A DNA stretch of 64,000 bases, taken from NCBI RefSeq assembly GCF_023715345.1, contig NZ_JAMBNY010000001.1, positions 806,001-870,000 on the forward strand, given 5' to 3'. The notes beneath the pieces are model-generated. The model was given only the letters and a program-made list of their open reading frames with translations. It did not search any database and was not told where the DNA came from. The stretch comes from Paenibacillus camelliae. Lineage in GTDB: Bacteria > Bacillota > Bacilli > Paenibacillales > Paenibacillaceae. Below, piece by piece: positions 17,183-26,631 of this stretch (positions are counted from its first letter, which is position 1; every line of letters begins with the position of its first letter). A program made the position numbers and the translations under genes.

Positions 17183-18562
17183 CTATGAACGCACTAAGGC
17201 AGCAAGCTTTTTAGCAGAGCGAACGATGCCTTTACGGTCAGAAGCAGCAACAACCGGCGTATCCGTTAAATCTTGTCCATTCTTATGCTCGGATAGCTCC
17301 TGCTCGAGATTAAACAGCTGCGTAATGACCTCAATCGCGTCATCTGCCTTTTTCTCCCCAGCCATTTCTTTTACCCGTTCAACTGGCTCCTGAATCATCT
17401 GATTGACCATGCTTTTCGTAAGCTTACGGATGACCTTTAGCTCCTGCTCGGACAAATTCGGTAATTTTTTTGTGAGACTATCCATTGTTGTCTCGTGAAC
17501 TTGTGCAGCTTTGCTGTGTAGTGCACGAATAAGCGGCACAACACCTAACGTTTGATACCAGCTTGCAAATTCCTTCATTTCTTCAATGATCATCACGTCA
17601 ATTTTGGCAGCTTCCATCTTGCGTTGTGCAAGATTGCTCTCAACGATATCCTTCAAATCATCAATATCATATAAGAATACATTATCAATCGATGCGATGC
17701 TCGGATCAAAATCACGAGGCACGGCAATATCTATCATAAACAATGGCTTATTACGGCGCTTCACCATAATCGCTTCCACATCAGACTTCGTCAGTATATA
17801 CTGCTTAGCTGCCGTTGAACTGATCATAATATCTGCCTGCTCCAGCTCCGGTCTTGCCTGCTCATAGGTGTAGGCCACCCCATTAAACTGTGCAGCCACC
17901 TCTTGAGCCTTTTCAAGGGTACGATTTACAACTTGAATTCTCGAAGCACCATTGCTGTGTAAATGCTTTGCAGTCAGCTCGCCTGTTTCGCCAGCACCAA
18001 ACACGAACACATTTTTCTCACTAAAGCTGCCGAATATATGCTTGCCTAGCTCTACTGCTGCATAGCTAACAGAAACAGCAAGCTCACCTATTTTTGTCTC
18101 GGAATGTGCTCGCTTGGCTAACGTGATCGCCTGCTTAAATAGCATATTAAAGATCTTGCCCGTTGTTTTCAAACGCTGCGCTTCTAGAAACGCATCACGA
18201 ACCTGACCTAGAATTTGAGTTTCTCCAATAATCATCGAATCAAGACCACAAGCAACTTTAAAAAGATGTGAAATAGCTTGTTGGTCCTCGTACATATATA
18301 AATAGTTTGTGAACTGCTCTCTCGGCAACCCAAACCATTGCTCCATAAACCAGCGTACATCATGACCACAAATTTGTGGGCGCTCCACTACTGCATAAAT
18401 TTCCGTACGATTGCAAGTAGCTACCATCACACACTCCATAATGCTCATTGTTGATTTTAATTTAGTTAGTGCGTCACTAAGCTGTTCCTCGGCAAGCGCA
18501 AAACGCTCACGAACCTCTACGGGTGCAGTACGATAGTTCAAGCCAACAACGACAATATGCAT
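17183..18562 (-). CDS. hemA: glutamyl-tRNA reductase
   Basis: 459 residues. It reduces glutamyl-tRNA to glutamate-1-semialdehyde with NADPH, the first and regulated step of the C5 heme pathway. The catalytic cysteine is C50 in MVATCNRTEIYAV. Other marks are GLNYRTAPVEVRE, the NADPH domain GAGETGELTAKHL (about 190-202), and the C-terminal dimerisation helix. AAAGGAG precedes the ATG. It heads the operon hemA-hemX-PC2DH-hemC-cobA/hemD-hemB-hemL. A TATAAT box overlapped by a PerR-like palindrome lies upstream. Confidence 0.97.
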   Translation of the reverse strand: MHIVVVGLNYRTAPVEVRERFALAEEQLSDALTKLKSTMSIMECVMVATCNRTEIYAVVERPQICGHDVRWFMEQWFGLPREQFTNYLYMYEDQQAISHLFKVACGLDSMIIGETQILGQVRDAFLEAQRLKTTGKIFNMLFKQAITLAKRAHSETKIGELAVSVSYAAVELGKHIFGSFSEKNVFVFGAGETGELTAKHLHSNGASRIQVVNRTLEKAQEVAAQFNGVAYTYEQARPELEQADIMISSTAAKQYILTKSDVEAIMVKRRNKPLFMIDIAVPRDFDPSIASIDNVFLYDIDDLKDIVESNLAQRKMEAAKIDVMIIEEMKEFASWYQTLGVVPLIRALHSKAAQVHETTMDSLTKKLPNLSEQELKVIRKLTKSMVNQMIQEPVERVKEMAGEKKADDAIEVITQLFNLEQELSEHKNGQDLTDTPVVAASDRKGIVRSAKKLAALVRS

Positions 18563-18594
18563 GGTGATCTCCTTTCTAAACGTTGCTCCCTAAT

Positions 18595-18614
18595 TAATAA
18601 TGATTCTTATTATA
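18595..18614 (-). promoter_or_regulatory. hemA -10 element overlapped by PerR/Fur-like box
   Basis: A minus-strand TATAAT (18614-18609) lies about 47 bases upstream of the hemA ATG, with no good -35 at 17 bases. Adjoining it, plus-strand TAATAATGATTCTTA (18595-18609) matches the PerR box TTATAATNATTATAA at 11 of 14 positions. The Bacillus hemA operon is PerR-repressed, which makes this reading plausible. Fur or Zur sites have related palindromes and cannot be told apart by eye. Confidence 0.45.
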
Positions 18615-18700
18615 ACATAAATCTAATTACTATAGTTTTGACTATTATTTGAAATATAATATGTACGACTTCGCGCAATTGACATGATTACGTAATATTT

Positions 18701-18733
18701 AAAAAGATAACCATAGACAGTTTGCCTATGGTT
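18701..18733 (-). terminator. terminator after speD
   Basis: AACCATAG (18709-18716) pairs with CTATGGTT (18725-18732). On the minus strand the hairpin is followed by ATCTTTTTAAAT. It isolates speD from the hemA promoter region. Confidence 0.75.
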
Positions 18734-18767
18734 ACCTCATTATATACTCTTCTTGTTCAATTAATTG

Positions 18768-19166
18768 TTAAACTAAAGATGTTTGCTTTAATTCTGGCTC
18801 AACCACTTGAAGCTCGCCCATACCACGAACTAGCTTTTTCGCATGCGCAGTTGTTGGCTTCAGTACAGCAAGCATGTAATCGATCGCAAGCTGAGGATCT
18901 ACAGTTTCACCACACGTGTAACAATCAAGTGCTGCGAAACCTTTCTCAGGATACGTATGAATTGAGAGATGACTCTCTGACAACAGTACTAGTACTGTAG
19001 CGCCTTGAGGTTCGAACTGCTTAGATTGAACAGATAATACTGTAGCTCCACAAGCCTCTGCCGCCTCTACCATATGAGATTGCAGCGCCTCTGCACTATT
19101 TAGTAAATCAAAATCAACACCCCATGCATCAACAGCAACGTGTCTTCCGAAAGTAGAATATTCCAT
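18768..19166 (-). CDS. speD: S-adenosylmethionine decarboxylase proenzyme
   Basis: 132 residues, the short prokaryotic class. It decarboxylates S-adenosylmethionine to provide the aminopropyl group for spermidine. The proenzyme cleaves itself between E64 and S65 in LLSESHLSIHTYPE, and the serine becomes the pyruvoyl group. H70 and C85 (DCYTCGE) are the expected processing and catalytic residues. The frame runs to 19208, but MEYSTFGRH from the ATG at 19166 is the family N-terminus, with AAGGGGG nine bases ahead. It stands alone between ysxC and hemA with its own promoter, a folded leader and a terminator. Confidence 0.95.
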   Translation of the reverse strand: MEYSTFGRHVAVDAWGVDFDLLNSAEALQSHMVEAAEACGATVLSVQSKQFEPQGATVLVLLSESHLSIHTYPEKGFAALDCYTCGETVDPQLAIDYMLAVLKPTTAHAKKLVRGMGELQVVEPELKQTSLV

Positions 19167-19214
19167 CCTTCGGTTCCCCCTTCCTAGGAATAAAATGTTT
19201 TTTAACAAATTTCA

Positions 19215-19325
19215 TCCGCTAGGACCTACGTCATTCACTTCTCGAGGGATTAATCTCTCGTAACATTACTATGTCCTGAGTGAATCCTGGTTCCTAATTT
19301 TGAACAACCCAATGTGTATTCAACG
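19215..19325 (-). ncRNA. candidate structured 5' leader of speD
   Basis: Several nested pairings can be drawn on the minus strand. P1 is TAGGAACC (19296-19289) with GGTCCTA (19226-19220), with one bulge. P2 is ATTCACT (19285-19279) with AGTGAAT (19239-19233), perfect. P3 is ACAT-AGTA-ATGT (19274-19263). P4 is CGAG...CTCG (19260-19243) with an inner GA/TC and TTAA loop. Together they form a three-way junction. AGGAC (19277-19273) could alternatively pair with GTCCT (19225-19221), which would compete with P1. No S-box (SAM-I) motifs and no terminator are seen, so any control would be at translation or RNA stability. The family is not recognised. Confidence 0.45.
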
Positions 19326-19331
19326 AGAATA

Positions 19332-19360
19332 AAAATAACATCTTATGACGATAAATGCAA
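19332..19360 (-). promoter_or_regulatory. candidate promoter of speD
   Basis: TTGCAT (19360-19355) and TATTTT (19337-19332) are 17 bases apart on the minus strand. Transcription would start near 19325 and give a leader of about 160 bases. The rest of the gap up to the terminator at 19538 is AT-rich and shows nothing else. Confidence 0.45.
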
Positions 19361-19511
19361 CAGTTTTTTTACTGCTTTTTTTCATTAGCTTTTTACGAGC
19401 ACAACTTCTCTTTAATTTACTCGCATTTCCACTACTTTGCTACCGATTACTCAATATTTATTTTTTCAATTTACCTTTATTTTCTTAATCTTACTAATGG
19501 TTCATATTGAT

Positions 19512-19538
19512 AAAAAAAGAGCAGGCATATGCCTGCTC
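19512..19538 (-). terminator. strong terminator of the 197-residue gene
   Basis: A perfect 20-base palindrome (19519-19538, starting GAGCAGGCAT) is followed on the minus strand by TTTTTTTA. It ends the transcript of the gene at 19543-20136. Confidence 0.85.
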
Positions 19539-19542
19539 CAAG

Positions 19543-20136
19543 TTAATTAGCTTCAAGCTTAAACAGCTTGAAGGTAAGCTCTTTTAGCTTTTCATCAATT
19601 TGCGCAATTTCAGCTGCGCTCACGTTAGCATTGCGCTCATCTAAAAGGCTGTCAATCTCAAGCTGCACGAGCTTAATCTCTCTTTCGACTTGACGGCTTT
19701 CGAATACACGCTGTAGTTTCAGGGCTGTATTCTTCTTCTCGAACACAACGCGCTTGCCTTTATCGGTTACTTCAACGATAAGGTGAACGGTACCCTGCTT
19801 ATAATGATATTGCATCGTATATTGGCTATAAATTCGATTAACGATTGCATTGCCGCGGAATACGGAAACCGCCTTGCGCATTGCGTTCGTCAGCTTTAGT
19901 TGGACAATGGTGCATGACATCTCACACACATATTGATCAATGTGACGCTCAAAGGTCATCTTAATCTTCTCATGTCCGGCTACGTCCTCTAGAACGAGTG
20001 ACTGGCTCCCATTCTCAAGAATGAGCACCTGAAGGCGAAGCTGCTGCTCCTCCATAAATTGCATAAATGCTTGAAGCTCTGAACTGCTTAACTGAAATTT
20101 TGCACTGACATACTCTGTGGCTATCCGCTTAGCCAT
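19543..20136 (-). CDS. conserved protein of unknown function
   Basis: 197 residues, not recognised. It begins MAKRIATEYVSAKFQLSS and is largely soluble, with no signal peptide or membrane helix. Residues about 30-130 look like a mixed alpha/beta domain (LRLQVLILENGSQSLVLEDV, HIDQYVCEMSCTIVQLKL). The C-terminal third is helical and charged (VEREIKLVQLEIDSLLDERN, EIAQIDEKLKELTFKLFKLE), probably a coiled coil. The frame extends to 20229, but GAGGAGA six bases before the ATG at 20136 fixes the start. Clear ribosome binding site, ordinary codon use and an own terminator show it is a real gene. It stands between ysxC and speD. Confidence 0.75.
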   Translation of the reverse strand: MAKRIATEYVSAKFQLSSSELQAFMQFMEEQQLRLQVLILENGSQSLVLEDVAGHEKIKMTFERHIDQYVCEMSCTIVQLKLTNAMRKAVSVFRGNAIVNRIYSQYTMQYHYKQGTVHLIVEVTDKGKRVVFEKKNTALKLQRVFESRQVEREIKLVQLEIDSLLDERNANVSAAEIAQIDEKLKELTFKLFKLEAN

Positions 20137-20387
20137 AAAAATCTCCTCAATTCTTCGCTTTCCAAGCTCCTTACTTTGCAAGGAAAGGCCGAATACACGC
20201 CTATATGTTATATTATACGAGATTTTCAATTGATATTCCTGCCAGAGATCTTTGATTTTTGAGCGTATTTTGCGAAAAAACGGTTTTATCTAAAAAAATA
20301 TAAGACAATTACAACAATTCCTAGCTATCTTTCGAATCGATCTCACTATTGCTCATCAATTTGTTATCCGTTATTGAAATTGTTCTA

Positions 20388-21053
20388 TTACTCCTGCTCA
20401 AGGGAAGCATCAGCTAATATAGGTTGCTCCTCTTGGTCTAACTGCTCAGTTTCACGATTCATGCCAGCATCATTAATCGCTTGCAGTATTTTGGCCCATA
20501 GCTCATCACGACCTAAACCTGTTTCCGAGGAGAATAATACGACTGGAATATCTTTTTCAGCACCTAATGACTCCTTAATCACTTTTAGATGCTTATCCCA
20601 TTTTGAGCGTGGGATTTTATCTGCTTTCGTAGCTACGATGCAGGTTGGAATTTCGTAATATTTCAGCCATTCATACATCAACACATCATCCTTGGATGGC
20701 TCATGACGAATATCAATGACTAGAAGCTGGAGAACCAGCTGCTCACGATCACGCAAATATGTCTCGATCATAACACCGAACTCTTCTCGTTGCTTCTTAG
20801 AAACACGAGCATAGCCGTATCCCGGAAAATCTACTAAATAGATCTCTTCGTTTACACGGTAATAGTTCAGCTGCTGAGTCTTTCCTGGCTGAGAGCTCGT
20901 TCTTGCAAGGTTCTTACGTTGGATCATCCGATTGATCAGTGATGACTTACCAACATTCGAACGACCTGCCAGAGCAATCTCTGGCAAGCCGTCATCTGGG
21001 TATTGATTAGGTCGTACTGCACTTATAACGAATTCTGTTTGTTTAATTTTCAT
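20388..21053 (-). CDS. ysxC: ribosome biogenesis GTP-binding protein YsxC/EngB
   Basis: 221 residues. This essential TRAFAC GTPase acts in late 50S subunit assembly. G1 is [11 protein letters not shown] (30-40), G3 [11 protein letters not shown]4 [11 protein letters not shown] and G5 near FSSETGLG. Bacillus YsxC has about 195 residues, so the last about 25 ([22 protein letters not shown]) form an acidic extension. It overlaps lonA by 11 bases, with GGAG inside the lonA end, so the two are translated together. The lonA-ysxC order is conserved in Bacillus. Confidence 0.95.
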   Translation of the reverse strand: MKIKQTEFVISAVRPNQYPDDGLPEIALAGRSNVGKSSLINRMIQRKNLARTSSQPGKTQQLNYYRVNEEIYLVDFPGYGYARVSKKQREEFGVMIETYLRDREQLVLQLLVIDIRHEPSKDDVLMYEWLKYYEIPTCIVATKADKIPRSKWDKHLKVIKESLGAEKDIPVVLFSSETGLGRDELWAKILQAINDAGMNRETEQLDQEEQPILADASLEQE

Positions 21054-23394
21054 TGTTTATTTGCTCCTTCTGCTCAAGTAATGCATGCTTCAGCACTTCA
21101 TCTAGATGAGCTACAGGAACAAAATCCATCTCTTGCTTAATGCTGTCCGGAATATCATCAAGATCACGCTGATTATCAATGGGCAGCAGCACTTTTTTGA
21201 TTCCTGCACGATGAGCTGCCAGTGACTTTTCCTTCAAGCCGCCAATCGGCAGCACGCGACCACGCAATGTGATTTCACCGGTCATTGCAACATCCTTCGA
21301 GACGAGTCGGCCGCTAAGGGCTGATATGAGCGCCGTGGCCATCGTAATACCTGCGGACGGTCCATCCTTCGGAATAGCTCCTTCTGGAATATGAATATGG
21401 ATATCCAGCTTCTCATGGAATGAAGGATCAATACTCAGCTCCTCCGCATGTGAGCGAATATAGCTATAGGCTGCCTGTGCAGATTCCTTCATTACATCAC
21501 CAAGCTTACCTGTAAGGTTCAGCTTACCGCTGCCTGGCATAGTAGAAACCTCGATCACGAGCGTATCTCCTCCGACCTCAGTCCATGCTAGACCGGTCAC
21601 AGCACCAACCTGATGATGTACATCTACCGTACCATAACGGAAGATCGGCTTGCCTAGCCATTCCTTGACCTTAGCTTCATCGATTCCAATATGAGTAAGC
21701 TCAGCATCAGAAACAAATGCCTTTGCTGCCTTTCGACATAGCGATGCGACCTGCTGCTCTAGATTACGTACCCCTGCTTCACGTGTATATTGTCTAATAA
21801 TTAAGCTAATTGCATCATCCTCTAAAGATAGCTGCTCCTCCTCTAAGCCATGATCCTTGCGTTGCTTAGGGAATAGATAACGCTTTGCAATTTCCATCTT
21901 TTCAAGCTCGGTATAGCCAGCAACCTGAAGCACCTCCATCCGATCCAGCAGTGGACGTGGAATCGTATGTAGAGAGTTAGCTGTCGTTACAAACATAACG
22001 GAGGATAGATCAAACGGCACCTCTACGAAGTGATCGCTGAACGTACTGTTCTGTTCGGGGTCGAGCACCTCCAATAGTGCCGCTGATGGATCACCACGGA
22101 AGTCAGATGCCATCTTGTCTATTTCATCTAATAAAAACACTGGATTTTTTGTTCCTGCTGTTTTCATTCCTTGCATAATTCGACCAGGCATTGCGCCCAC
22201 ATACGTTCTGCGATGCCCACGAATTTCAGCCTCATCTCGTACACCGCCTAATGAGATGCGAACGAATTTACGATCTAGTGATTTTGCAATTGATTTGGCT
22301 AGCGAGGTTTTCCCTACGCCTGGAGGACCTACGAGGCAGAGAATCGGACCTTTAAGCTTTTTAACAAGCTTCTGAACTGCCAAATACTCAAGCACACGCT
22401 CCTTAGGCTTTTCAAGACCATAATGATCCTCATCAAGAATTTGCTCTGCTCTAGCAATATCAAGATCATCCTCAGTCAGCTTACTCCACGGAAGTGCAAG
22501 CAGCCAATCAATATAATTACGAATAATTCCACCTTCAGCCGAAGATTGTGGCATTTTCTCCAGACGATCAATCTCTTTATTCACTTTTTCAGCAACGGAT
22601 TCTGGCAGCTGAGCCTCCTCCAGTTGATTGCGAAGCTCCTCTACCTCACCGAGCCGGCCTTCCTTCTCACCAAGCTCCTTTTGTATCGCTTTCATCTGCT
22701 CACGCAAATAGTATTCCTTTTGCGTCTTTTCCATCTGCTTCTTGACACGTGAATTAATTTGGCGCTCCATCTCAAGTACTTCTCGTTCGTTATTCAACAG
22801 CTCAAGAAGAGCTTCAAGACGTTTCTCCACATCTACCGTTTCAAGAATTAGCTGCTTATCTTTAATTTTAAGCGATAGGTGACTTGTAATTACATCAGCT
22901 AACCGTCCAGCATCATCAATATCAGATACAGCGGCATAGGTTTCAGCAGTGATTTTCTTGGATAAGGACACATAATTCTCAAACTGACTGAGCACCGAGC
23001 GCATCAATGCATCAATCGCAGACGATTGCTCTGTTGGCTCTGGCAGCTCCTTAACAAGAACCTCGTAGTATTCATCATTATTCACATAGTCAACAATTTC
23101 CGCTCTTAATAGACCTTCTGCCAGCACTCTTATCGTTCCATTAGGCAGCTTAAGCATTTGCTTCACTTTAGAAATTGTACCAACACGGAATATATCTTCC
23201 TCAAGCGGGGTCTCGATATTAACCTCCGCTTGAGAAACTAACAAAATATTTTGATCTTCGACCATCGCGCGCTCCAAGGCACGAATTGACTTTTCTCTAC
23301 CCACATCTAAGTGGAGCACCATGCTGGGATAGACAAGCAAGCCCCTTAGCGGGAGCAGCGGAATACGACGAGTCTTCGTTTTGCTAGAACCCAT
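21043..23394 (-). CDS. lonA: ATP-dependent protease LonA
   Basis: 783 residues. This cytosolic AAA+ serine protease degrades damaged and regulatory proteins. The N-terminal substrate domain covers about 1-210, followed by a coiled coil (about 210-285), Walker [14 protein letters not shown] (356-368), Walker [11 protein letters not shown], and the protease domain with the catalytic serine in [12 protein letters not shown] (about 680) and lysine in [21 protein letters not shown] precedes the ATG at good distance. It lies downstream of lonB as in Bacillus and overlaps ysxC. Confidence 0.97.
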   Translation of the reverse strand: MGSSKTKTRRIPLLPLRGLLVYPSMVLHLDVGREKSIRALERAMVEDQNILLVSQAEVNIETPLEEDIFRVGTISKVKQMLKLPNGTIRVLAEGLLRAEIVDYVNNDEYYEVLVKELPEPTEQSSAIDALMRSVLSQFENYVSLSKKITAETYAAVSDIDDAGRLADVITSHLSLKIKDKQLILETVDVEKRLEALLELLNNEREVLEMERQINSRVKKQMEKTQKEYYLREQMKAIQKELGEKEGRLGEVEELRNQLEEAQLPESVAEKVNKEIDRLEKMPQSSAEGGIIRNYIDWLLALPWSKLTEDDLDIARAEQILDEDHYGLEKPKERVLEYLAVQKLVKKLKGPILCLVGPPGVGKTSLAKSIAKSLDRKFVRISLGGVRDEAEIRGHRRTYVGAMPGRIMQGMKTAGTKNPVFLLDEIDKMASDFRGDPSAALLEVLDPEQNSTFSDHFVEVPFDLSSVMFVTTANSLHTIPRPLLDRMEVLQVAGYTELEKMEIAKRYLFPKQRKDHGLEEEQLSLEDDAISLIIRQYTREAGVRNLEQQVASLCRKAAKAFVSDAELTHIGIDEAKVKEWLGKPIFRYGTVDVHHQVGAVTGLAWTEVGGDTLVIEVSTMPGSGKLNLTGKLGDVMKESAQAAYSYIRSHAEELSIDPSFHEKLDIHIHIPEGAIPKDGPSAGITMATALISALSGRLVSKDVAMTGEITLRGRVLPIGGLKEKSLAAHRAGIKKVLLPIDNQRDLDDIPDSIKQEMDFVPVAHLDEVLKHALLEQKEQINNEN

Positions 23395-23432
23395 TCCAGC
23401 ACCTCCATTCCTTGTTCTTTCATATTATCTTA

Positions 23433-25139
23433 TCATTCTAATGAATCAGCCTGCAAATATGGATAGGTTGGTTTGCTAAACAAATTTAATCGCCACTGTT
23501 CAGCTTGCTCTTCTTCCTTCCAATTAGCAAGCTCTGGAAACACCTGCTCGAGCACTTCCTCAATTCGTGAAACTGCAATAACTTGCAATCCATTCAAATC
23601 GGAAAATATTTCTTGCCAGTTTTCTTTAGGAATAATAACACGAACTGCGCCTGCTTGAAAGGCTGCCTCTACTTTTGCAAGCACTCCGCCTACTGGTTTT
23701 ACATTGCCATGTATCCCGATTTCTCCTGTCATCGCTAATCTATTATCGATCGGCACCTGTAAGATCGCAGAAGTAATCGCTGTTGCCATCGCTATTCCCG
23801 CAGAAGGTCCATCCACTGGAGAGCCGCCAGGGAAATTAATATGTAGATCGTAATCCTGAGGGTTAAGTCCTTTTAAGCGCAATACGGTAAGTACATTCTC
23901 GATAGAGCCTTTAGCCATGCTCTTACGACGCAACGTCCGCGAGCCTCCGCCGAGCTCCTCCTCATCGACCACCCCAGTAATATTAAATTTGCCTGTACCC
24001 TTCGCAACTGGAATAGCGCTAACTTCGATTTCCAGCAATGCTCCCATACTTGGACCATATACTGCAAGGCCGTTAACATACCCGATCTGTGGTTTAGACG
24101 GTACTTTTCGTTCTGGACGAGGTGGAATCTGACTAGAGTTAACCACCCACTCAATGTCAGTAGCATGAATTTTATCACGCTTTTCCGATAAAGCAAGCCC
24201 AGCTGCTAGCTGTATAATATTTACCGCTTCGCGGCCATTGGTTGCATATTGCTTAACAACTTCAACGGCCTCAGGGCAAGGTGCGAAACCAATTTTTAAC
24301 ACAGCGTTATTCGCAATATCTCCTACTTCATCAGCCAGTAGCGGACGGAAATAAATTTCCATGCAGCGCGAGCGTATCGCAGGCGGAATGTCTTGTGGAG
24401 AACGAGTCGTTGCCCCAACGAGTCTAAAGTCAGCTGGCAATCCATTCTGGAAAATATCGTGAATATACGTAGGAATATTAGAATCCTCCGAATTATAATA
24501 CGCACTTTCAAGAAATACCTTTCGATCCTCAAGCACCTTCAATAGTTTATTCATCTGCACATGATGTAATTCACCAATTTCATCGATAAACAATATACCA
24601 CCATGCGCCTTGGTTACGGCACCAGGCTTAGGCTGAGGTATTCCAGCTACCCCCATCGCACCTGCGCCCTGATAGATCGGATCATGAACCGAACCAATAA
24701 GCGGGTCCGCTATTCCTCGCTCATCAAAACGAGCAGTCGTTGCATCGATTTCCGTAAATTTTGCACTAGGTAAAAATGGAGAAGCAGCATTACGCTTTGC
24801 TTCCTCTAATACGACACGTGCTGCAGCTGTTTTACCTACACCTGGCGGTCCGTAAATGATAACATGCTGCGGATTCGCGCTGCATAATGCTGCCTTCAGT
24901 GCCTTTAATCCGTCCTTTTGCCCGATGATATCATCCATAGATTGCGGTCTTGTTTTTTCTGCTAATGGCTTCGTCAATGAGATAGACCGAAGCTTACGAA
25001 GCTTCTCCATTTCTTTCTTTGATTCTCGGTCAACAGCCGCCTTGTTAAGCTTCTGATTACGCAGCAAATTGAAGAAATATAAACCGATTACTACAGCAAA
25101 AAACACTTGGATAACCATGAGTAGTATGCTCATATCCAT
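23433..25139 (-). CDS. lonB: ATP-dependent protease LonB (spore-forming Firmicute type)
   Basis: 568 residues. An N-terminal hydrophobic segment (MDMSILLMVIQVFFAVVIGLYFF) suggests membrane anchoring, followed by a basic linker. The AAA+ domain has Walker [16 protein letters not shown] (about 84-98) and ILFIDEIGELHH. The Lon protease domain has FPGGSPVDGPSAGIAMA with the catalytic serine. It lacks the Lon N-terminal substrate domain, as LonB proteins do. In Bacillus LonB is made in the forespore. A GTG at 25151 also opens the frame, but GAGG six bases before the ATG at 25139 decides the start. A large inverted repeat covers the leader. Confidence 0.95.
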   Translation of the reverse strand: MDMSILLMVIQVFFAVVIGLYFFNLLRNQKLNKAAVDRESKKEMEKLRKLRSISLTKPLAEKTRPQSMDDIIGQKDGLKALKAALCSANPQHVIIYGPPGVGKTAAARVVLEEAKRNAASPFLPSAKFTEIDATTARFDERGIADPLIGSVHDPIYQGAGAMGVAGIPQPKPGAVTKAHGGILFIDEIGELHHVQMNKLLKVLEDRKVFLESAYYNSEDSNIPTYIHDIFQNGLPADFRLVGATTRSPQDIPPAIRSRCMEIYFRPLLADEVGDIANNAVLKIGFAPCPEAVEVVKQYATNGREAVNIIQLAAGLALSEKRDKIHATDIEWVVNSSQIPPRPERKVPSKPQIGYVNGLAVYGPSMGALLEIEVSAIPVAKGTGKFNITGVVDEEELGGGSRTLRRKSMAKGSIENVLTVLRLKGLNPQDYDLHINFPGGSPVDGPSAGIAMATAITSAILQVPIDNRLAMTGEIGIHGNVKPVGGVLAKVEAAFQAGAVRVIIPKENWQEIFSDLNGLQVIAVSRIEEVLEQVFPELANWKEEEQAEQWRLNLFSKPTYPYLQADSLE

Positions 25140-25154
25140 GTTGTACCTCACTCC

Positions 25155-25230
25155 ATTTCCAGTCTTTATTTCATTTGAATAGACATATTATTGCCCTTCC
25201 ACGGGCATATTAATCTTTTAGACTGGAAAT
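25155..25230 (-). promoter_or_regulatory. long inverted repeat in the lonB leader
   Basis: ATTTCCAGTCT (25155-25165) and AGACTGGAAAT (25220-25230) are perfect 11-base inverted repeats with 54 bases between. An inner hairpin TGCCC/GGGCA (25192-25207) with loop TTCCAC lies in that spacer. In the lonB RNA the 3' arm ends three bases before GTGAGG, the ribosome binding region. Pairing could affect translation start, or the arms could be a protein site. There is no T-run after it, so it is not a terminator. Confidence 0.4.
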
Positions 25231-25349
25231 TGCTAAAACAGTGCTTTGCAGAATTACAGGATCAAATTGACTTTAATACTTTATTTTTGGGCTTTTCCAT
25301 TGTAGAAATCAGTAGCACAGAGCATGACACTTCTCGTATGAGTAGGGAG

Positions 25350-25403
25350 CACAACAAAAACAGCAGATAAGCGTCATTTTGATATTAGCGCTTTTCTGCT
25401 GTT
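25350..25403 (-). terminator. terminator after ispG
   Basis: AACAGCAG with AAGCG (25359-25373) pairs with CGCTT and CTGCTGTT (25389-25403): 14 of 15 positions match, with one T-T mismatch. On the minus strand TTTTTGTTGTG follows. It lies between ispG and lonB, so lonB needs its own promoter. Confidence 0.75.
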
Positions 25404-25433
25404 GCTGTTAGCTTTACTTATTTTTGAATTTTA

Positions 25434-26543
25434 TTAGTGCTTAATATGCTCTTTGCGACCAGGTATTTCCCCTGTCTCCTCATAAATACGTACGATTTCA
25501 TCAATTTCCTTCTTCAGCTCTGACAGTAGCTCTGCTTCTGGTACTTTGCGAATCATTTCCCCATAGCGGAACAGCATGCCTTCACCTCGAGCGCCTGCGA
25601 TACCGATATCTGCCTCGCGAGCTTCACCAGGCCCGTTTACGGCGCAGCCTAGTACAGACACCTTTAATGGTACTTTAATATTGGAGATATACTCCTCTAC
25701 TTCATTCGCTACAGCGAACAAATCAATATCTAAACGTCCGCAGGTTGGACAAGAAACTAGCGTTGCAGCGTTTGTAATAAGTCCAAACGTTTTTAGCAGC
25801 TCACGAGCAACCTTTACTTCCTCAACTGGATCTGCCGATAAGCTGATACGCACAGTGTTACCGATGCCTAACGATAGCAATGCACCGATACCCGCAGAGC
25901 TTTTAATTGTGCCGGCATGAAGCGTACCTGCTTCTGTAATGCCAAGGTGCAGTGGGTACTTGATGACTTCAGCAGCCATAGAATACGCCTTAATCGCCAT
26001 CGGTACATCTGACGCCTTTAGGGAAACGATAATATCGTGGAAATCTAATTCCTCAAGAATTCCAATATGATAAAGCGCGCTTTCCACCATAGCTTCAGGT
26101 GTTGGATAACCATATTTCTCGAGTAAATGGTTTTCCAAAGAACCTGCGTTGACACCAATACGAATCGGTATTCCTTTTTCTTTACATGCTTTAACGACCG
26201 CTTCAACCTTCTCACGGCGGCCGATATTTCCTGGATTAATGCGTACTTTGTCGATTCCATTTTCAATCGCACGAAGCGCTAAACGGTAATCAAAGTGGAT
26301 ATCAGCAACTAATGGAATATGGATCCGCTTTTTAATTTCTTTAATTGCTTCTGCAGCCTCAATATTGTTCACTGTGACACGGACAAGCTGGCAGCCAGCC
26401 TCTTCAAGACGAAGAATTTCAGCAACTGTTGCATCAACATCGGCTGTTTTAGTCGTACACATACTTTGAATGAGAACCTCATTGCTGCCGCCAATCGTTA
26501 GATTGCCAACCTTGACAGGTACGGTGTTCTGACGTAAGTACAT
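25434..26543 (-). CDS. ispG: 4-hydroxy-3-methylbut-2-en-1-yl diphosphate synthase (GcpE)
   Basis: 369 residues. This 4Fe-4S enzyme of the MEP isoprenoid pathway converts MEcPP to HMBPP. The N-terminal TIM-barrel has [13 protein letters not shown] and VRVTVNN. The cluster cysteines are in [14 protein letters not shown] and [12 protein letters not shown]. The frame runs to 26600, but GGGAGA lies about seven bases before the ATG at 26543 ([11 protein letters not shown]), the usual N-terminus. It sits between clpX and lonB, an insertion relative to Bacillus. Confidence 0.96.
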   Translation of the reverse strand: MYLRQNTVPVKVGNLTIGGSNEVLIQSMCTTKTADVDATVAEILRLEEAGCQLVRVTVNNIEAAEAIKEIKKRIHIPLVADIHFDYRLALRAIENGIDKVRINPGNIGRREKVEAVVKACKEKGIPIRIGVNAGSLENHLLEKYGYPTPEAMVESALYHIGILEELDFHDIIVSLKASDVPMAIKAYSMAAEVIKYPLHLGITEAGTLHAGTIKSSAGIGALLSLGIGNTVRISLSADPVEEVKVARELLKTFGLITNAATLVSCPTCGRLDIDLFAVANEVEEYISNIKVPLKVSVLGCAVNGPGEAREADIGIAGARGEGMLFRYGEMIRKVPEAELLSELKKEIDEIVRIYEETGEIPGRKEHIKH

Positions 26544-26631
26544 AGTGATCTCTCCCATAAATACCAAAGCCCACCCCTTGCTCAAGTATTCATTAAGCAC
26601 GAGGTGGTCCTTTGGCTGTATTCAAGGTGCG

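Noticed and set aside
19215..19330. Known SAM-I (S-box) riboswitch at speD
   Set aside because: The conserved S-box sequences and a terminator are absent; the leader is listed as an unassigned structure.
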